This document shows positions 44,870 to 52,521 of a stretch of 64,000 bases of DNA, piece after piece (positions within the stretch are counted from its first letter, which is position 1; the number at the start of each line of letters is the position of its first letter). This DNA comes from Proteocatella sp041738345 (lineage in GTDB: Bacteria > Bacillota > Clostridia > Peptostreptococcales > Filifactoraceae): contig JBGSPX010000047.1 of assembly GCA_041738345.1 (NCBI GenBank), forward strand, positions 70,903 to 134,902, given 5' to 3'. Position numbers and translations under genes: made by a program. The notes below the pieces were generated by a model. That model made no database searches and was not told the DNA's origin. It worked only from the letters and a program-made list of their open reading frames with translations.

Positions 44870-45562
44870 CTATATATAAATTATTTCTACACCACTAAAG
44901 CTTACATTTCCTGTAATTACTAAAGTATTTGTAGTTAGAGCTTCATTTTGATTTTTCTCATTAACTCCACCAAAATATGCTCCAGTTTTGTCTTCAACTC
45001 TCCAATTTCTTGGTAAATAAAGTTCTATTCCCCCAAATGAAACATCTAGATTTATAGTAGCTTTCTCACCTTGCATTCTTACTTTATCAAAATAGACTTT
45101 CATCGAGCCAAATGAACATTTTAAATCACCATGAATAAATATATCTGTCTCCACATATTTTATAAGTGTTCCAAATGAATTTTCAAGTCTTATATAACCA
45201 TTATCTGCCATATCTACTTTTTCAAATTTCCCAAAGCACCATCTTCCATCTCTGCAATGATTTTTTGTTTGAAATATCATCGAAAGTCCTATACTCCCTA
45301 GTAAAGCTGCCAAAAGTAATGTTCCTGAAGAAAGTGATTCTATTCCAAGCTCTTTATCATACATTATACATAAAAATGCAATAGGAAATAAAATTCCACT
45401 AAAATTCATTTTTACTGTACTTTTTATAATTATAACTACAAAAAATATGGTTAACAGCATACTAAATATATTTATATCTGGGAAAAATCCAAGTTTACTT
45501 ACTATAAGAAATATAGCCCCCAATATTAATGTAAGTCCCCAAAATAACCTCTCTTTTTTCAT
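44870..45562 (-). CDS. LiaF-like membrane protein
   Basis: This 230-residue protein has four short N-terminal helices (residues 7-95) and a C-terminal beta-helix domain like LiaF/DUF2154: SFGTLIKYVETDIFIHGDLKCSFGSMKVYFDKV, with repeating SFG turns, and ISFSGVEIIYI-like end. LiaF proteins hold back cell-envelope stress kinases. Here no LiaRS pair is present; instead the gene overlaps a LytTR regulator gene by 4 bp. Confidence 0.82.
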   Translation of the reverse strand: MKKERLFWGLTLILGAIFLIVSKLGFFPDINIFSMLLTIFFVVIIIKSTVKMNFSGILFPIAFLCIMYDKELGIESLSSGTLLLAALLGSIGLSMIFQTKNHCRDGRWCFGKFEKVDMADNGYIRLENSFGTLIKYVETDIFIHGDLKCSFGSMKVYFDKVRMQGEKATINLDVSFGGIELYLPRNWRVEDKTGAYFGGVNEKNQNEALTTNTLVITGNVSFSGVEIIYI

Positions 45563-46029
45563 AACCCATTCCTTCCTTCTAACAACCTTAAATTTAACTG
45601 TTTGTAATAATGTCTCGAAACATATGCCTTTTTGTGAGTGTTTTGAAATTCAATTATACTAGATGCAGTTAGATTTTTAGAAATTGAATATATTTTATTT
45701 ATATTCAAAATTGTTGATTTTGAAATTCTCATAAAATAATCAGGAAGAAGTTCTTCAAGCTCATAAAGTTTATACCTTACTTTGTAAACCTCATCTTCAG
45801 TATGTGCTGTTATTGTATTTTGGTCGGTTTCAAAAAATAGCACATTCTCAATATCCATATAGTATTGGGTTTCATCTTTGTAAAATATAATGGGTTCAGT
45901 TTTAGCTAAAGCTGCTAATATAGCATTTTCAACTGACTTTACATCGTCATTCACTTCTTTACACCTTATCACAATTTCATTTTCACTTATACTCTGATCT
46001 ACTTCAATCCGTATTTTCATGTTCTCCAC
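45559..46029 (-). CDS. LytTR-type transcriptional regulator without receiver
   Basis: This 156-residue protein lacks a phosphorylatable receiver. The C-terminal LytTR DNA-binding domain covers residues 55-150 (ENVLFFETDQNTITAHT, PDYFMRISKSTILNINKIYSI). The first 50 residues form a small alpha/beta segment common in such stand-alone regulators. It overlaps the LiaF-like gene by 4 bp, so its activity is probably controlled by that membrane protein. Confidence 0.88.
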   Translation of the reverse strand: MENMKIRIEVDQSISENEIVIRCKEVNDDVKSVENAILAALAKTEPIIFYKDETQYYMDIENVLFFETDQNTITAHTEDEVYKVRYKLYELEELLPDYFMRISKSTILNINKIYSISKNLTASSIIEFQNTHKKAYVSRHYYKQLNLRLLEGRNGL

Positions 46030-46109
46030 TCTCCATAGTATAATTATATCAAGTAAAATGAAACTGTAAACTAATATGCGCTAAGAGGTTATTTTCTTAT
46101 TGTAAGAGG

Positions 46110-46346
46110 TTATTTTTTCCAAGCTGGAAGATTTGACATCATACTTTTGGCTGCATCAATAGCGGCCTCTTTTGTTATTCCTTGAGTTTTTACAATAAAA
46201 GCTGTCATTGATTCTAGCTTTTCATCATAAGACTGCATACTTCCATCTTCCTTAGCACAATAAATACAGTATTCTTTTGTCTCATCACCCATAGCATATT
46301 CATTCTTAGTTTTCATTGGCATTCCACAAGCTATACATGTTTTCAT
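46110..46346 (-). CDS. Small zinc-ribbon protein
   Basis: This 78-residue protein has two CxxC-type pairs, CIACGMPM and YCIYCAKEDG, forming a zinc ribbon, and a helical C-terminus ending SNLPAWKK. It matches the putative zinc-ribbon family found across Firmicutes, often beside transcription regulators. The gene follows the TetR gene by 11 bp, so it belongs to its autoregulated operon. Function unknown. Confidence 0.82.
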   Translation of the reverse strand: MKTCIACGMPMKTKNEYAMGDETKEYCIYCAKEDGSMQSYDEKLESMTAFIVKTQGITKEAAIDAAKSMMSNLPAWKK

Positions 46347-46357
46347 AACATACCTCT

Positions 46358-46945
46358 CTACTTTCTAACTAAATTTAAAAAATGTTCAATAAGCATATCT
46401 CCATGTCTCTGATAAAATAACCCTTCTCTTCCAAATAAATCACTGTTCAAAAGATAATGATGTACAAGTCCAAGCCATGTGTTGAAAAACATATCTAAGG
46501 ACATAGTTTTTATACTGCCTGCTATCATATCTTTTTCAGCTATATCAAGTATATGAACAGCTATTGTGGACTGAAGCGCTATAACAGTATTGCGTGCACT
46601 TTTGTTCAGCATTCTACTTTCAAGTATAAGTCTTGTATAAAAGTCTTCATACTCGCTTATTCCAATAAGATGAGCTTTTAGAATATCTTCAAGCTTACAC
46701 CTATCTAAACTTAATTCATGAAGCCTCGTTGCTATAATAGTTTTAAATTCTGAAATAACTTCCTCAGTAAGAATATCTTTATTTGGAAAATGAGAAAAAA
46801 TTGTTCCATGAGATACATTTGCAGCATTTGAAATATCTGATGTCTTAGTGGAAATTATTCCACTTTTTGCAAATTCTATAAATGCTGCTTCGATAATATT
46901 TTTTCTAGTTTGTTCTTTTTGCAGCTGCCTTTGTGTTTTTTGCAT
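46358..46945 (-). CDS. TetR-family transcriptional regulator
   Basis: This 195-residue protein starts with a basic stretch and the TetR HTH (IIEAAFIEFAKSG... VSHGTIFSHFPNKDIL, residues 15-60), followed by a helical effector domain. Its promoter carries a 14-bp palindrome directly after the -10, consistent with autorepression. It is followed by the zinc-ribbon gene. Ligand unknown. Confidence 0.9.
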   Translation of the reverse strand: MQKTQRQLQKEQTRKNIIEAAFIEFAKSGIISTKTSDISNAANVSHGTIFSHFPNKDILTEEVISEFKTIIATRLHELSLDRCKLEDILKAHLIGISEYEDFYTRLILESRMLNKSARNTVIALQSTIAVHILDIAEKDMIAGSIKTMSLDMFFNTWLGLVHHYLLNSDLFGREGLFYQRHGDMLIEHFLNLVRK

Positions 46946-46959
46946 TACATTGACTCCTA

Positions 46960-47007
46960 ACTCATTGAGTTTAAACTCATTATATTATTATATAATCTAT
47001 ATGTCAA
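46960..47007 (-). promoter_or_regulatory. Consensus promoter plus TetR operator
   Basis: On the minus strand TTGACA and TATAAT are perfect with 17-bp spacing. TGAGTTTAAACTCA (46966-46979) is a perfect palindrome abutting the -10, and a third half-site gives ACTCATTGAGT alongside. A strong promoter under steric repression by the TetR protein is the natural reading. Confidence 0.75.
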
Positions 47008-47012
47008 TATTT

Positions 47013-47504
47013 TTATTCTACATCATCTTCTTGAGATTTTAATTGTGCTTCTATTTTAAGTTGTTTCTTTTTATTTAATATATATAGTATTTCAAATGCT
47101 ATAAATGCTGTAATAGTTGCACTTACTAGAGTAAGCGCACTTACCAATATTGTATTTGCTATATCCTTGGAGAAAAAGTCTTTATATCTGATATAGTTAA
47201 ACGTAGTATTTATTATAGTTATCGTAATTCCACACACCAAACTATTTAAAATCACGATTTTTTGCCCATATTTTTTATATGACATTATGTCGTCTCCACT
47301 TGTCAAACTTCTAAATAACAAATACACTGCACTTACCATAAATAATATCATTTCAACCGCATATTGTGAAAATGGAGCATCAAATATATATTGCTGAATT
47401 AAAACTGATAGCAAAAGTCCAAAAAACAGTATTTGAAAAGCATCATTTCCAATTTTTCTTCTTTGTGCTAAAACTCTTTCATCTTCAATCTTTTTATTTT
47501 TCAT
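47013..47504 (-). CDS. Multi-spanning membrane protein (DUF6773-like)
   Basis: The ATG behind GGGAGGAATAAGC gives 163 residues starting MKNKKIEDERVLAQRRKIGN. Four helices are predicted (about residues 20-38, 48-65, 80-100, 117-140), with a Lys/Gln-rich C-terminal tail. The opening DERVxxxRRKIxNDAFxIL resembles DUF6773. It overlaps, by the ribosome binding site, the end of the XRE regulator gene; such pairs recur in Firmicutes. Function unknown. Confidence 0.75.
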   Translation of the reverse strand: MKNKKIEDERVLAQRRKIGNDAFQILFFGLLLSVLIQQYIFDAPFSQYAVEMILFMVSAVYLLFRSLTSGDDIMSYKKYGQKIVILNSLVCGITITIINTTFNYIRYKDFFSKDIANTILVSALTLVSATITAFIAFEILYILNKKKQLKIEAQLKSQEDDVE

Positions 47505-47506
47505 GC

Positions 47507-47701
47507 TTATTCCTCCCAAAATAAATCATTTAAAGTTTTCCCAAGCACCCTGCATATAGCAATACACAAATTTAGTGAAGGGTTATAATCTCCTGCTTCA
47601 ATAAGACCTATAGTCTGCCTTGTCACCCCAACAGCCTTAGCTAAATCGTCTTGCTTCATATCTTTTTCAATTCGTGCTATTTTTAATCTTTTATTCTTCA
47701 T
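47507..47701 (-). CDS. Small XRE-family regulator
   Basis: The ATG behind AGGAGGGCTGAG gives 64 residues, essentially a bare HTH: KIARIEKDMKQDDLAKAVGVTRQTIGLIEAG and the end VLGKTLNDLFWEE. This is the short YozG/PhdC-like type that regulates an adjacent membrane protein gene. Three GCAAT repeats in its promoter are likely binding sites. Confidence 0.9.
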   Translation of the reverse strand: MKNKRLKIARIEKDMKQDDLAKAVGVTRQTIGLIEAGDYNPSLNLCIAICRVLGKTLNDLFWEE

Positions 47702-47712
47702 CTCAGCCCTCC

Positions 47713-47761
47713 TATATTGCAATTATAATTTATATATTGCTAAATGTCAACTATACATTGC
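47713..47761 (-). promoter_or_regulatory. Consensus promoter with three phased GCAATRTA repeats
   Basis: On the minus strand TTGACA and TATAAT are perfect, 17 bp apart (47750-47722). GCAATATA or GCAATGTA occurs at 47720, 47740 and 47761 reading leftward, at 20- and 21-bp intervals, that is two helical turns, placing all three copies on one face of the DNA. Confidence 0.7.
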
Positions 47762-47813
47762 ATTAAGTTCTATATTATTTACTTTTAATCAATATTTCAT
47801 TATATATATCAAC

Positions 47814-47847
47814 AAAAAACTAAGCCTCTACATTTAGTATGGCTTAG
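47814..47847 (-). terminator. Intrinsic terminator of the ABC-2 operon
   Basis: CTAAGCC and GGCTTAG form the stem; on the minus strand TTTTTTG follows. Confidence 0.8.
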
Positions 47848-47869
47848 CTTTTATTTTTATATTATCGAT

Positions 47870-48649
47870 TTATTCTCTATTAAATATTTTATTTGCAGCA
47901 ATTATAGCTAAACTTATGGTTAATACACTTGCGAAAAATACAGTTTGGAATCCATATAGTATGAAACTTTCATTCCAACCTTCTATAAGAAGTCCTCTCA
48001 TAGACTCAAATATATATGTGGTAGGATTTAAAATTGCTGCAATTCTAAGCCATTTGGCTTCAATTAAGTTTAGTGGGACAAATGTGGTGCTTAAAAAAAT
48101 CATAGGAAAAAATATAGTTGTGCTCATCTGAACTGCAAATGAATTCCTAGTTATAAGCGCTACAGTAACTGCATATCCAGTGAATGCAAGTCCAAGCCCC
48201 ATTACTAAAATAAGAATTAATAAAAAATTACTTATTCCAGATATGTTAACTCCTAGAAATATTGATAATATAAGTAATGCCAATGATTGTATCGTTAAAT
48301 GAAACATTCCATTAATTATCGGGCCTAATACAATTGCTACTCTAGATACTGGAGTAAGAATAAGTCTTTCAAAATAACCACATTCCAAGTCCTTAACCAG
48401 GCTTGATACAGCTCCACTTGCCGCTCCAATCGCTGATGAAACAATCGATATTGGAAGAATAAAAGAAATATAGTTAACATTTTTCAAATCTATTAAACTT
48501 GTGACAGAACCAAGCCCTGCACTATATACAAATAAAAAAAATATACTTATTATAAAATTTGGAATGTACACATAGGGCATTCTTAATGATGCTGAAATAC
48601 TTCTATTGGTAAGTATAATTATATCCGATATAAATTTATTTACTTTCAT
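47870..48649 (-). CDS. ABC-2 type transporter permease
   Basis: This 259-residue protein has six helices and the ABC-2 organisation (NRSISASLRMPYVYIPNFI at the start, then LVKDLECGYFERLILTPVSRVAIVLG). It is closest to drug- or daunorubicin-type exporters (DrrB-like). It pairs with the ATPase gene 17 bp upstream. The divergent MerR regulator probably induces the operon in response to the exported compound. Confidence 0.88.
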   Translation of the reverse strand: MKVNKFISDIIILTNRSISASLRMPYVYIPNFIISIFFLFVYSAGLGSVTSLIDLKNVNYISFILPISIVSSAIGAASGAVSSLVKDLECGYFERLILTPVSRVAIVLGPIINGMFHLTIQSLALLILSIFLGVNISGISNFLLILILVMGLGLAFTGYAVTVALITRNSFAVQMSTTIFFPMIFLSTTFVPLNLIEAKWLRIAAILNPTTYIFESMRGLLIEGWNESFILYGFQTVFFASVLTISLAIIAANKIFNRE

Positions 48650-48666
48650 ACAACTCCCTTCATAAA

Positions 48667-49422
48667 TTACTTCGTAACAACCTCAAAGAAAACATCCTCC
48701 AATGTCGTATTCCTATAATCTGTCTTATTCTTATCAACAGTCTCTTTAAGTGAACTGGGATTTCCAAAAGCTGCAAGTTCTCCATTTTTTATTATAGCAA
48801 TCTTATCAGCCATCTTATCGGCTTCCTCTAGATACTGAGTAGTAAGGAATATGGTAGTACCATACTCCTTATTTAATAAATTTATTTCCTCCCATAGCTT
48901 TATCCTACTTATTGGGTCTAAACCTACTGTGGGTTCATCAAGAAATAGTATTTTGGGGTGATGTACAAGACTTATCGCTAAATCAAGTCTTCGCTTCATA
49001 CCACCTGAATACTTCCCACAGGCTCTATCCGAAACCTCTTCTAAATCAAATTTTTTTATTAATTCCTCCGCTCTTTTTGAGCCTTCTTGCTTTGAAAAAC
49101 CAAAAAGTCTAGCCTGAAGCATAAGCATTTCTCTTCCCGTAAGCATCGGATCTATTGCTGTATTTTGAAGTGCTGTCCCTATATTGAATCTTATTTTTGA
49201 TGGTTGTTTCTCCAAGTTATATCCTGCTATCTCAACAGTTCCCGAAGACGCTCTAATTAAAGTTGTCAAAATTTTTATCGTTGTAGATTTTCCAGCTCCA
49301 TTGGGCCCAAGAAACGCAAAAAATTCACCAGACTTTACCTCAAAACTTATATTTTTTACTGCTTCAGTTCCATTCCTATACATTTTTGATAATCCTGAAA
49401 CTTTAATTATATTTTCAGTCAT
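48667..49422 (-). CDS. ABC transporter ATP-binding protein (DrrA-like)
   Basis: This 251-residue ATPase has Walker A GPNGAGKST, signature YSGGMKRRLDLA, Walker B ILFLDEPTVGLDP and the DrrA-like phrase TLEDVFFEVVTK at its end. LTTQYLEEADKMAD is typical of drug-export ATPases. Its start directly abuts the stop of the P-loop gene. Partner of the ABC-2 permease. Confidence 0.92.
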   Translation of the reverse strand: MTENIIKVSGLSKMYRNGTEAVKNISFEVKSGEFFAFLGPNGAGKSTTIKILTTLIRASSGTVEIAGYNLEKQPSKIRFNIGTALQNTAIDPMLTGREMLMLQARLFGFSKQEGSKRAEELIKKFDLEEVSDRACGKYSGGMKRRLDLAISLVHHPKILFLDEPTVGLDPISRIKLWEEINLLNKEYGTTIFLTTQYLEEADKMADKIAIIKNGELAAFGNPSSLKETVDKNKTDYRNTTLEDVFFEVVTK

Positions 49423-50109
49423 TTATATCCCTCCAAATACATTAATTACCTTTTCTAAAACCATTTCAGAGGGTTCTTCCTCACTTCTAAAAATAATACT
49501 TATATTATTCGCCTTGCACTCTAACTCCATCTGTCTATTTATGAGGTCATTAAGCTTCAAAAATTTATTCCACTTATATTCTGGAGATGATAATTCATAT
49601 ATCATATCCTTCATAAGCAAGCGATTCTCATCCTTACTCCATATTCTTCTACAAAGTTCATCATCTACTCTCAAACAACATATTTGATTTTTATTCAAAA
49701 CTTTTGCTAATATATCAGGATTTGTTATTCCACCATCTACAATTATCTTTTTATTTTTATCCATTTTTTCTATATCTTCACAAAATAAGCTAAGTTGTTC
49801 CACCATAGAAGTCATATTAAATAAATTATACTGTTCCCAATTAGGAAACGAAAGTGCCCACTCCAATGGATTTTCAGCTCCAAACCAACTACTATTTGCA
49901 GGATGAAGTTCTACCGAATATCTATCCATGTATTCCCCAAATATATATTCATCCATATCATATCTTACAAAACCAAATTTATCTTCCATAAGTTTACTTA
50001 TAGTACTTTTCCCAGAACACGAGCCTCCTACAAGCCAAAAAACATTGCTATTGTTGGCTAATTTTGACTTAACTCCCTCAAATAAATCCATATCCATCTT
50101 AAATTCCAT
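49423..50109 (-). CDS. P-loop NTPase, kinase-like
   Basis: This 228-residue protein has a Walker A GGSCSGKSTISKLM at residues 28-41 and a nucleotide-kinase-like pattern (RYDMDEYIFGEYM, then KIIVDGGITNP). It resembles uncharacterised small-molecule kinases. It is first in the exporter operon and could modify the exported compound, for example by phosphorylation, as in some antibiotic-resistance systems. This is inferred from context. Confidence 0.72.
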   Translation of the reverse strand: MEFKMDMDLFEGVKSKLANNSNVFWLVGGSCSGKSTISKLMEDKFGFVRYDMDEYIFGEYMDRYSVELHPANSSWFGAENPLEWALSFPNWEQYNLFNMTSMVEQLSLFCEDIEKMDKNKKIIVDGGITNPDILAKVLNKNQICCLRVDDELCRRIWSKDENRLLMKDMIYELSSPEYKWNKFLKLNDLINRQMELECKANNISIIFRSEEEPSEMVLEKVINVFGGI

Positions 50110-50230
50110 AAAAATCCTCCTATTTGATAAACATTTTATTTTTGAAGCGCGGCAAAAACCTTGAATTTAATTATAGCTATTTATCAAACTCTGGTGTTAT
50201 AATGGAGACTTTTATTTTTTTACATAAAAA

Positions 50231-50286
50231 AACACTAACATAAACTTGGAATATGATGATAAAATATATCCAAATATGATAGTGTT
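50231..50286. repeat. Long imperfect inverted repeat upstream of the MerR gene
   Basis: AACACTAACATAAACTTGGA and, inverted, AACACTATCATATTTGGA match at 7+4+5 positions with two extra bases in one arm. Further off, TTTGATAAA (50123) and TTTATCAAA (50180) form another inverted pair. Either may be MerR operators for the divergent genes. Confidence 0.5.
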
Positions 50287-50321
50287 CTTACAAATAATTT
50301 TTTATAAGATATGAGGTTTAT

Positions 50322-51068
50322 ATGTCAAATACTTACAGCACCTCGCAAATTGCAAAAATAGTTGGAGTTCATCCTAACACTGTACGACTTTACGAAAGTT
50401 TAGAACTGATACCTCCTGCCATTAGAAAAAATAATGGCTATCGTGTCTTTAATGATTACCATATCGAACAATTTAAACTTGCAAAAATGGCTCTTAAAGT
50501 AGATGTATTACAAAACGGCCTACGAAAAAAAGCCATAATGATAATCAAACTATCTGCTAAGTTTAATATAGACGAAGCCCTTACGCTTGCTAAAGAATAC
50601 TTGACCAAGCTTCGTGACGAACAAGAAAATGCAGAAGAAGCCATAGCTATTGTAAATGATATTTTAAAAAATAAAGAAACTTCCCATAATATTAAGACCC
50701 TTACTCGAAAACAAACCGCCGAATATCTTAATATAAGCATAGATACTCTTAGAAATTGGGAACTAAATGGTCTTATAAAAATAAAACGCAGTCAAAATGG
50801 CTATAGAATATACACCTACGAAGATATCTTAACGCTTAAGGTAATTCGTTCATTACGATGTGCCAATTACTCACTTTCAGCTATACTTAGGATGCTTTCT
50901 GCATTTTCAAATAATCCAGATATAAATATTAGAGAAGTAATAAACACCCCAAACTATAATGAAGAAATAGTGTCTGTCTGCGATAAGCTTATCTCCTCAT
51001 TAAAAGAGGCTGAGTTTTATGCTATGCAAATTATCAGTCAGCTAGAGAAAATGTTATCTTATCTATAA
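50322..51068 (+). CDS. MerR-type regulator with two tandem HTH domains
   Basis: This 248-residue protein has two MerR DNA-binding domains: STSQIAKIVGVHPNTVRLYESLELIPPAIRKNNGYRVF (residues 5-45, signature only) and TRKQTAEYLNISIDTLRNWELNGLIKIKRSQNGYRIY (about 127-163). Most MerR proteins have one. Each domain is followed by a helical segment. The start ATG follows GATATGAGG. It is divergent from the exporter operon and is its likely regulator. Its 3' end overlaps the convergent gene by 35 bp. Confidence 0.88.
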   Translation: MSNTYSTSQIAKIVGVHPNTVRLYESLELIPPAIRKNNGYRVFNDYHIEQFKLAKMALKVDVLQNGLRKKAIMIIKLSAKFNIDEALTLAKEYLTKLRDEQENAEEAIAIVNDILKNKETSHNIKTLTRKQTAEYLNISIDTLRNWELNGLIKIKRSQNGYRIYTYEDILTLKVIRSLRCANYSLSAILRMLSAFSNNPDINIREVINTPNYNEEIVSVCDKLISSLKEAEFYAMQIISQLEKMLSYL

Positions 51069-51768
51069 TATCAAGTGCTGTAGTAAGCTTTGATATATCA
51101 GTGTTCAAATCACCGTTACTTCCATCAGCGCTACTACATCCTAAGATTGAAAGTTCATAAGTCTTATTATTTTTTGTATTTATCAGTCCTTCATATACAA
51201 TTGCTGGCTGGCCACTACCAAATGCTCCTCCTGAATAATTATCATCTGATTCTATTGCTTCTTTCGGATAATAGTTGTTAAAATCTGTAGACATATTGAT
51301 TTCAGCTAGCACTCTATATTCATTTGGAATATTGCTTAATTTAGTAAGTATTACTGAATCTTTTTTTGGAGTAGCTGAAGATACTTGATCTGGAATTACT
51401 TCATTATTCTCTTTCTTATGAGTCCAATAGGGAAGTGATTCCTTTCTATCTATTTGCGCCTCATCCCCTGAAGCTCTACTCCATTTTTTATACATAGTCT
51501 TCTCAGTAACATAAATAGTATCAATATAATTTCCATCTAAATCTTCAATCCATATCGCTATTTGTGGAGGTGTTTTTATTTTTATTAGTGAATTAACTCT
51601 AAAATCATGAAGATAATTTTCGCCTCGATAAATTTCAACCTTTACAGTTTCTCCCTCTAAATCTTTTTTTAATATAATATTAGTTTTCTTATCAGCTATC
51701 AAAGCACTTGTTGCTAAAATAATAACTAATAGTATCACTACTGGAATTATAATCTTTTTTAATTTCAT
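51034..51768 (-). CDS. DUF2271-like exported protein
   Basis: From the ATG behind GGAGGTATAT the protein has 244 residues with an N-terminal helix (residues 5-26, VVILLVIILATSALIA). Its body (IAIWIEDLDGNYIDTIYVTEKT, LPYWTHKKEN, DQVSSATPKKDSV, VLAEINMSTDFNNYY) matches the pattern of DUF2271 proteins, with the ATPK turn. This family often accompanies FMN-dependent or thiol systems but has no established role. A single lipobox is not seen. It is co-directional with the TetR gene, 12 bp downstream of it. Confidence 0.68.
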   Translation of the reverse strand: MKLKKIIIPVVILLVIILATSALIADKKTNIILKKDLEGETVKVEIYRGENYLHDFRVNSLIKIKTPPQIAIWIEDLDGNYIDTIYVTEKTMYKKWSRASGDEAQIDRKESLPYWTHKKENNEVIPDQVSSATPKKDSVILTKLSNIPNEYRVLAEINMSTDFNNYYPKEAIESDDNYSGGAFGSGQPAIVYEGLINTKNNKTYELSILGCSSADGSNGDLNTDISKLTTALDIIDKITFSLAD

Positions 51769-51780
51769 ATATACCTCCAT

Positions 51781-52437
51781 TTATTTTTTTATTGCTCTAA
51801 TCAATAAACTCATAGACTCTTCAAAAAAACTCTGTTTTTCAATCTTATGATAAAGCTTTAAATACTTTTCTTTGGTACTATATGTTCTTAAAATTCCAAT
51901 ACTGCTTCCCCACAAAAAAACTGCAACATGCTTAGCATTTATATCTCCTCTAATTGAACCATCTAATATTCCGTCTTCTAATGCCTTTATTAAATAGCCT
52001 AAGAGGATTTCCCCTTGCGAATAGCATTCACTTGCTGAATTTTCACCTAAACTTTCTTTAGTTAGTTCAAAATCCTGCTCCTTATTTTCGTATTCCATTA
52101 TAGAATTGAAATAGTTAGGATACTCCTCACTAAATTCAATAATAAGTCTACCTATAAGTTCAATATTTTCAAGACCTGTTTTTAAATCATAAACTTCTAA
52201 AGCTTTTTGAAGTTTACTATTTAAAAGAATATATCCTCTAGTCATTATTTCAAAATAAAGTTCGTCCTTACTTCTAAAATATACATATACTGTCCTCTTG
52301 CTAAATTCCGCTTCTTTAGCTACATCATCCATAGTTGCTGTATCAAATCCTTTTGAAAAAAACACTTTTTCTGCTGCATCTATTATGTCTTGCCTTTTCA
52401 AGTCCTTTTCCTTAAGTTTTCTTGATAAAACTCCCAA
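51781..52437 (-). CDS. TetR/AcrR-family regulator
   Basis: No ATG fits; a TTG correctly spaced behind GGAGGGAGGG gives 218 residues (an adjacent TTG one codon earlier is equally possible). HTH at about residues 12-58 (DIIDAAEKVFFSKGFD, FSKRTVYVYFRSKDELY), then an effector domain. A 31-bp perfect palindrome-with-spacer sits between the -10 and the start, its likely autorepression site. It precedes the DUF2271-like gene in one operon. Confidence 0.88.
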   Translation of the reverse strand: MGVLSRKLKEKDLKRQDIIDAAEKVFFSKGFDTATMDDVAKEAEFSKRTVYVYFRSKDELYFEIMTRGYILLNSKLQKALEVYDLKTGLENIELIGRLIIEFSEEYPNYFNSIMEYENKEQDFELTKESLGENSASECYSQGEILLGYLIKALEDGILDGSIRGDINAKHVAVFLWGSSIGILRTYSTKEKYLKLYHKIEKQSFFEESMSLLIRAIKK

Positions 52438-52453
52438 CAAAATCCCTCCCTCC

Positions 52454-52514
52454 AAATAAAGTAAACTTATAGTTTACTTTATTTCATTGTAGTGAAAAAA
52501 GATGATTTTGTCAA
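52454..52514 (-). promoter_or_regulatory. Promoter and 13-bp-arm TetR operator
   Basis: On the minus strand TTGACA (52514-52509) and TACAAT (52491-52486) are spaced by 17 bp. AAATAAAGTAAAC (52454-52466) and GTTTACTTTATTT (52472-52484) are perfect inverted copies around TTATA, immediately downstream of the -10. Confidence 0.78.
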
Positions 52515-52521
52515 TTTATTT

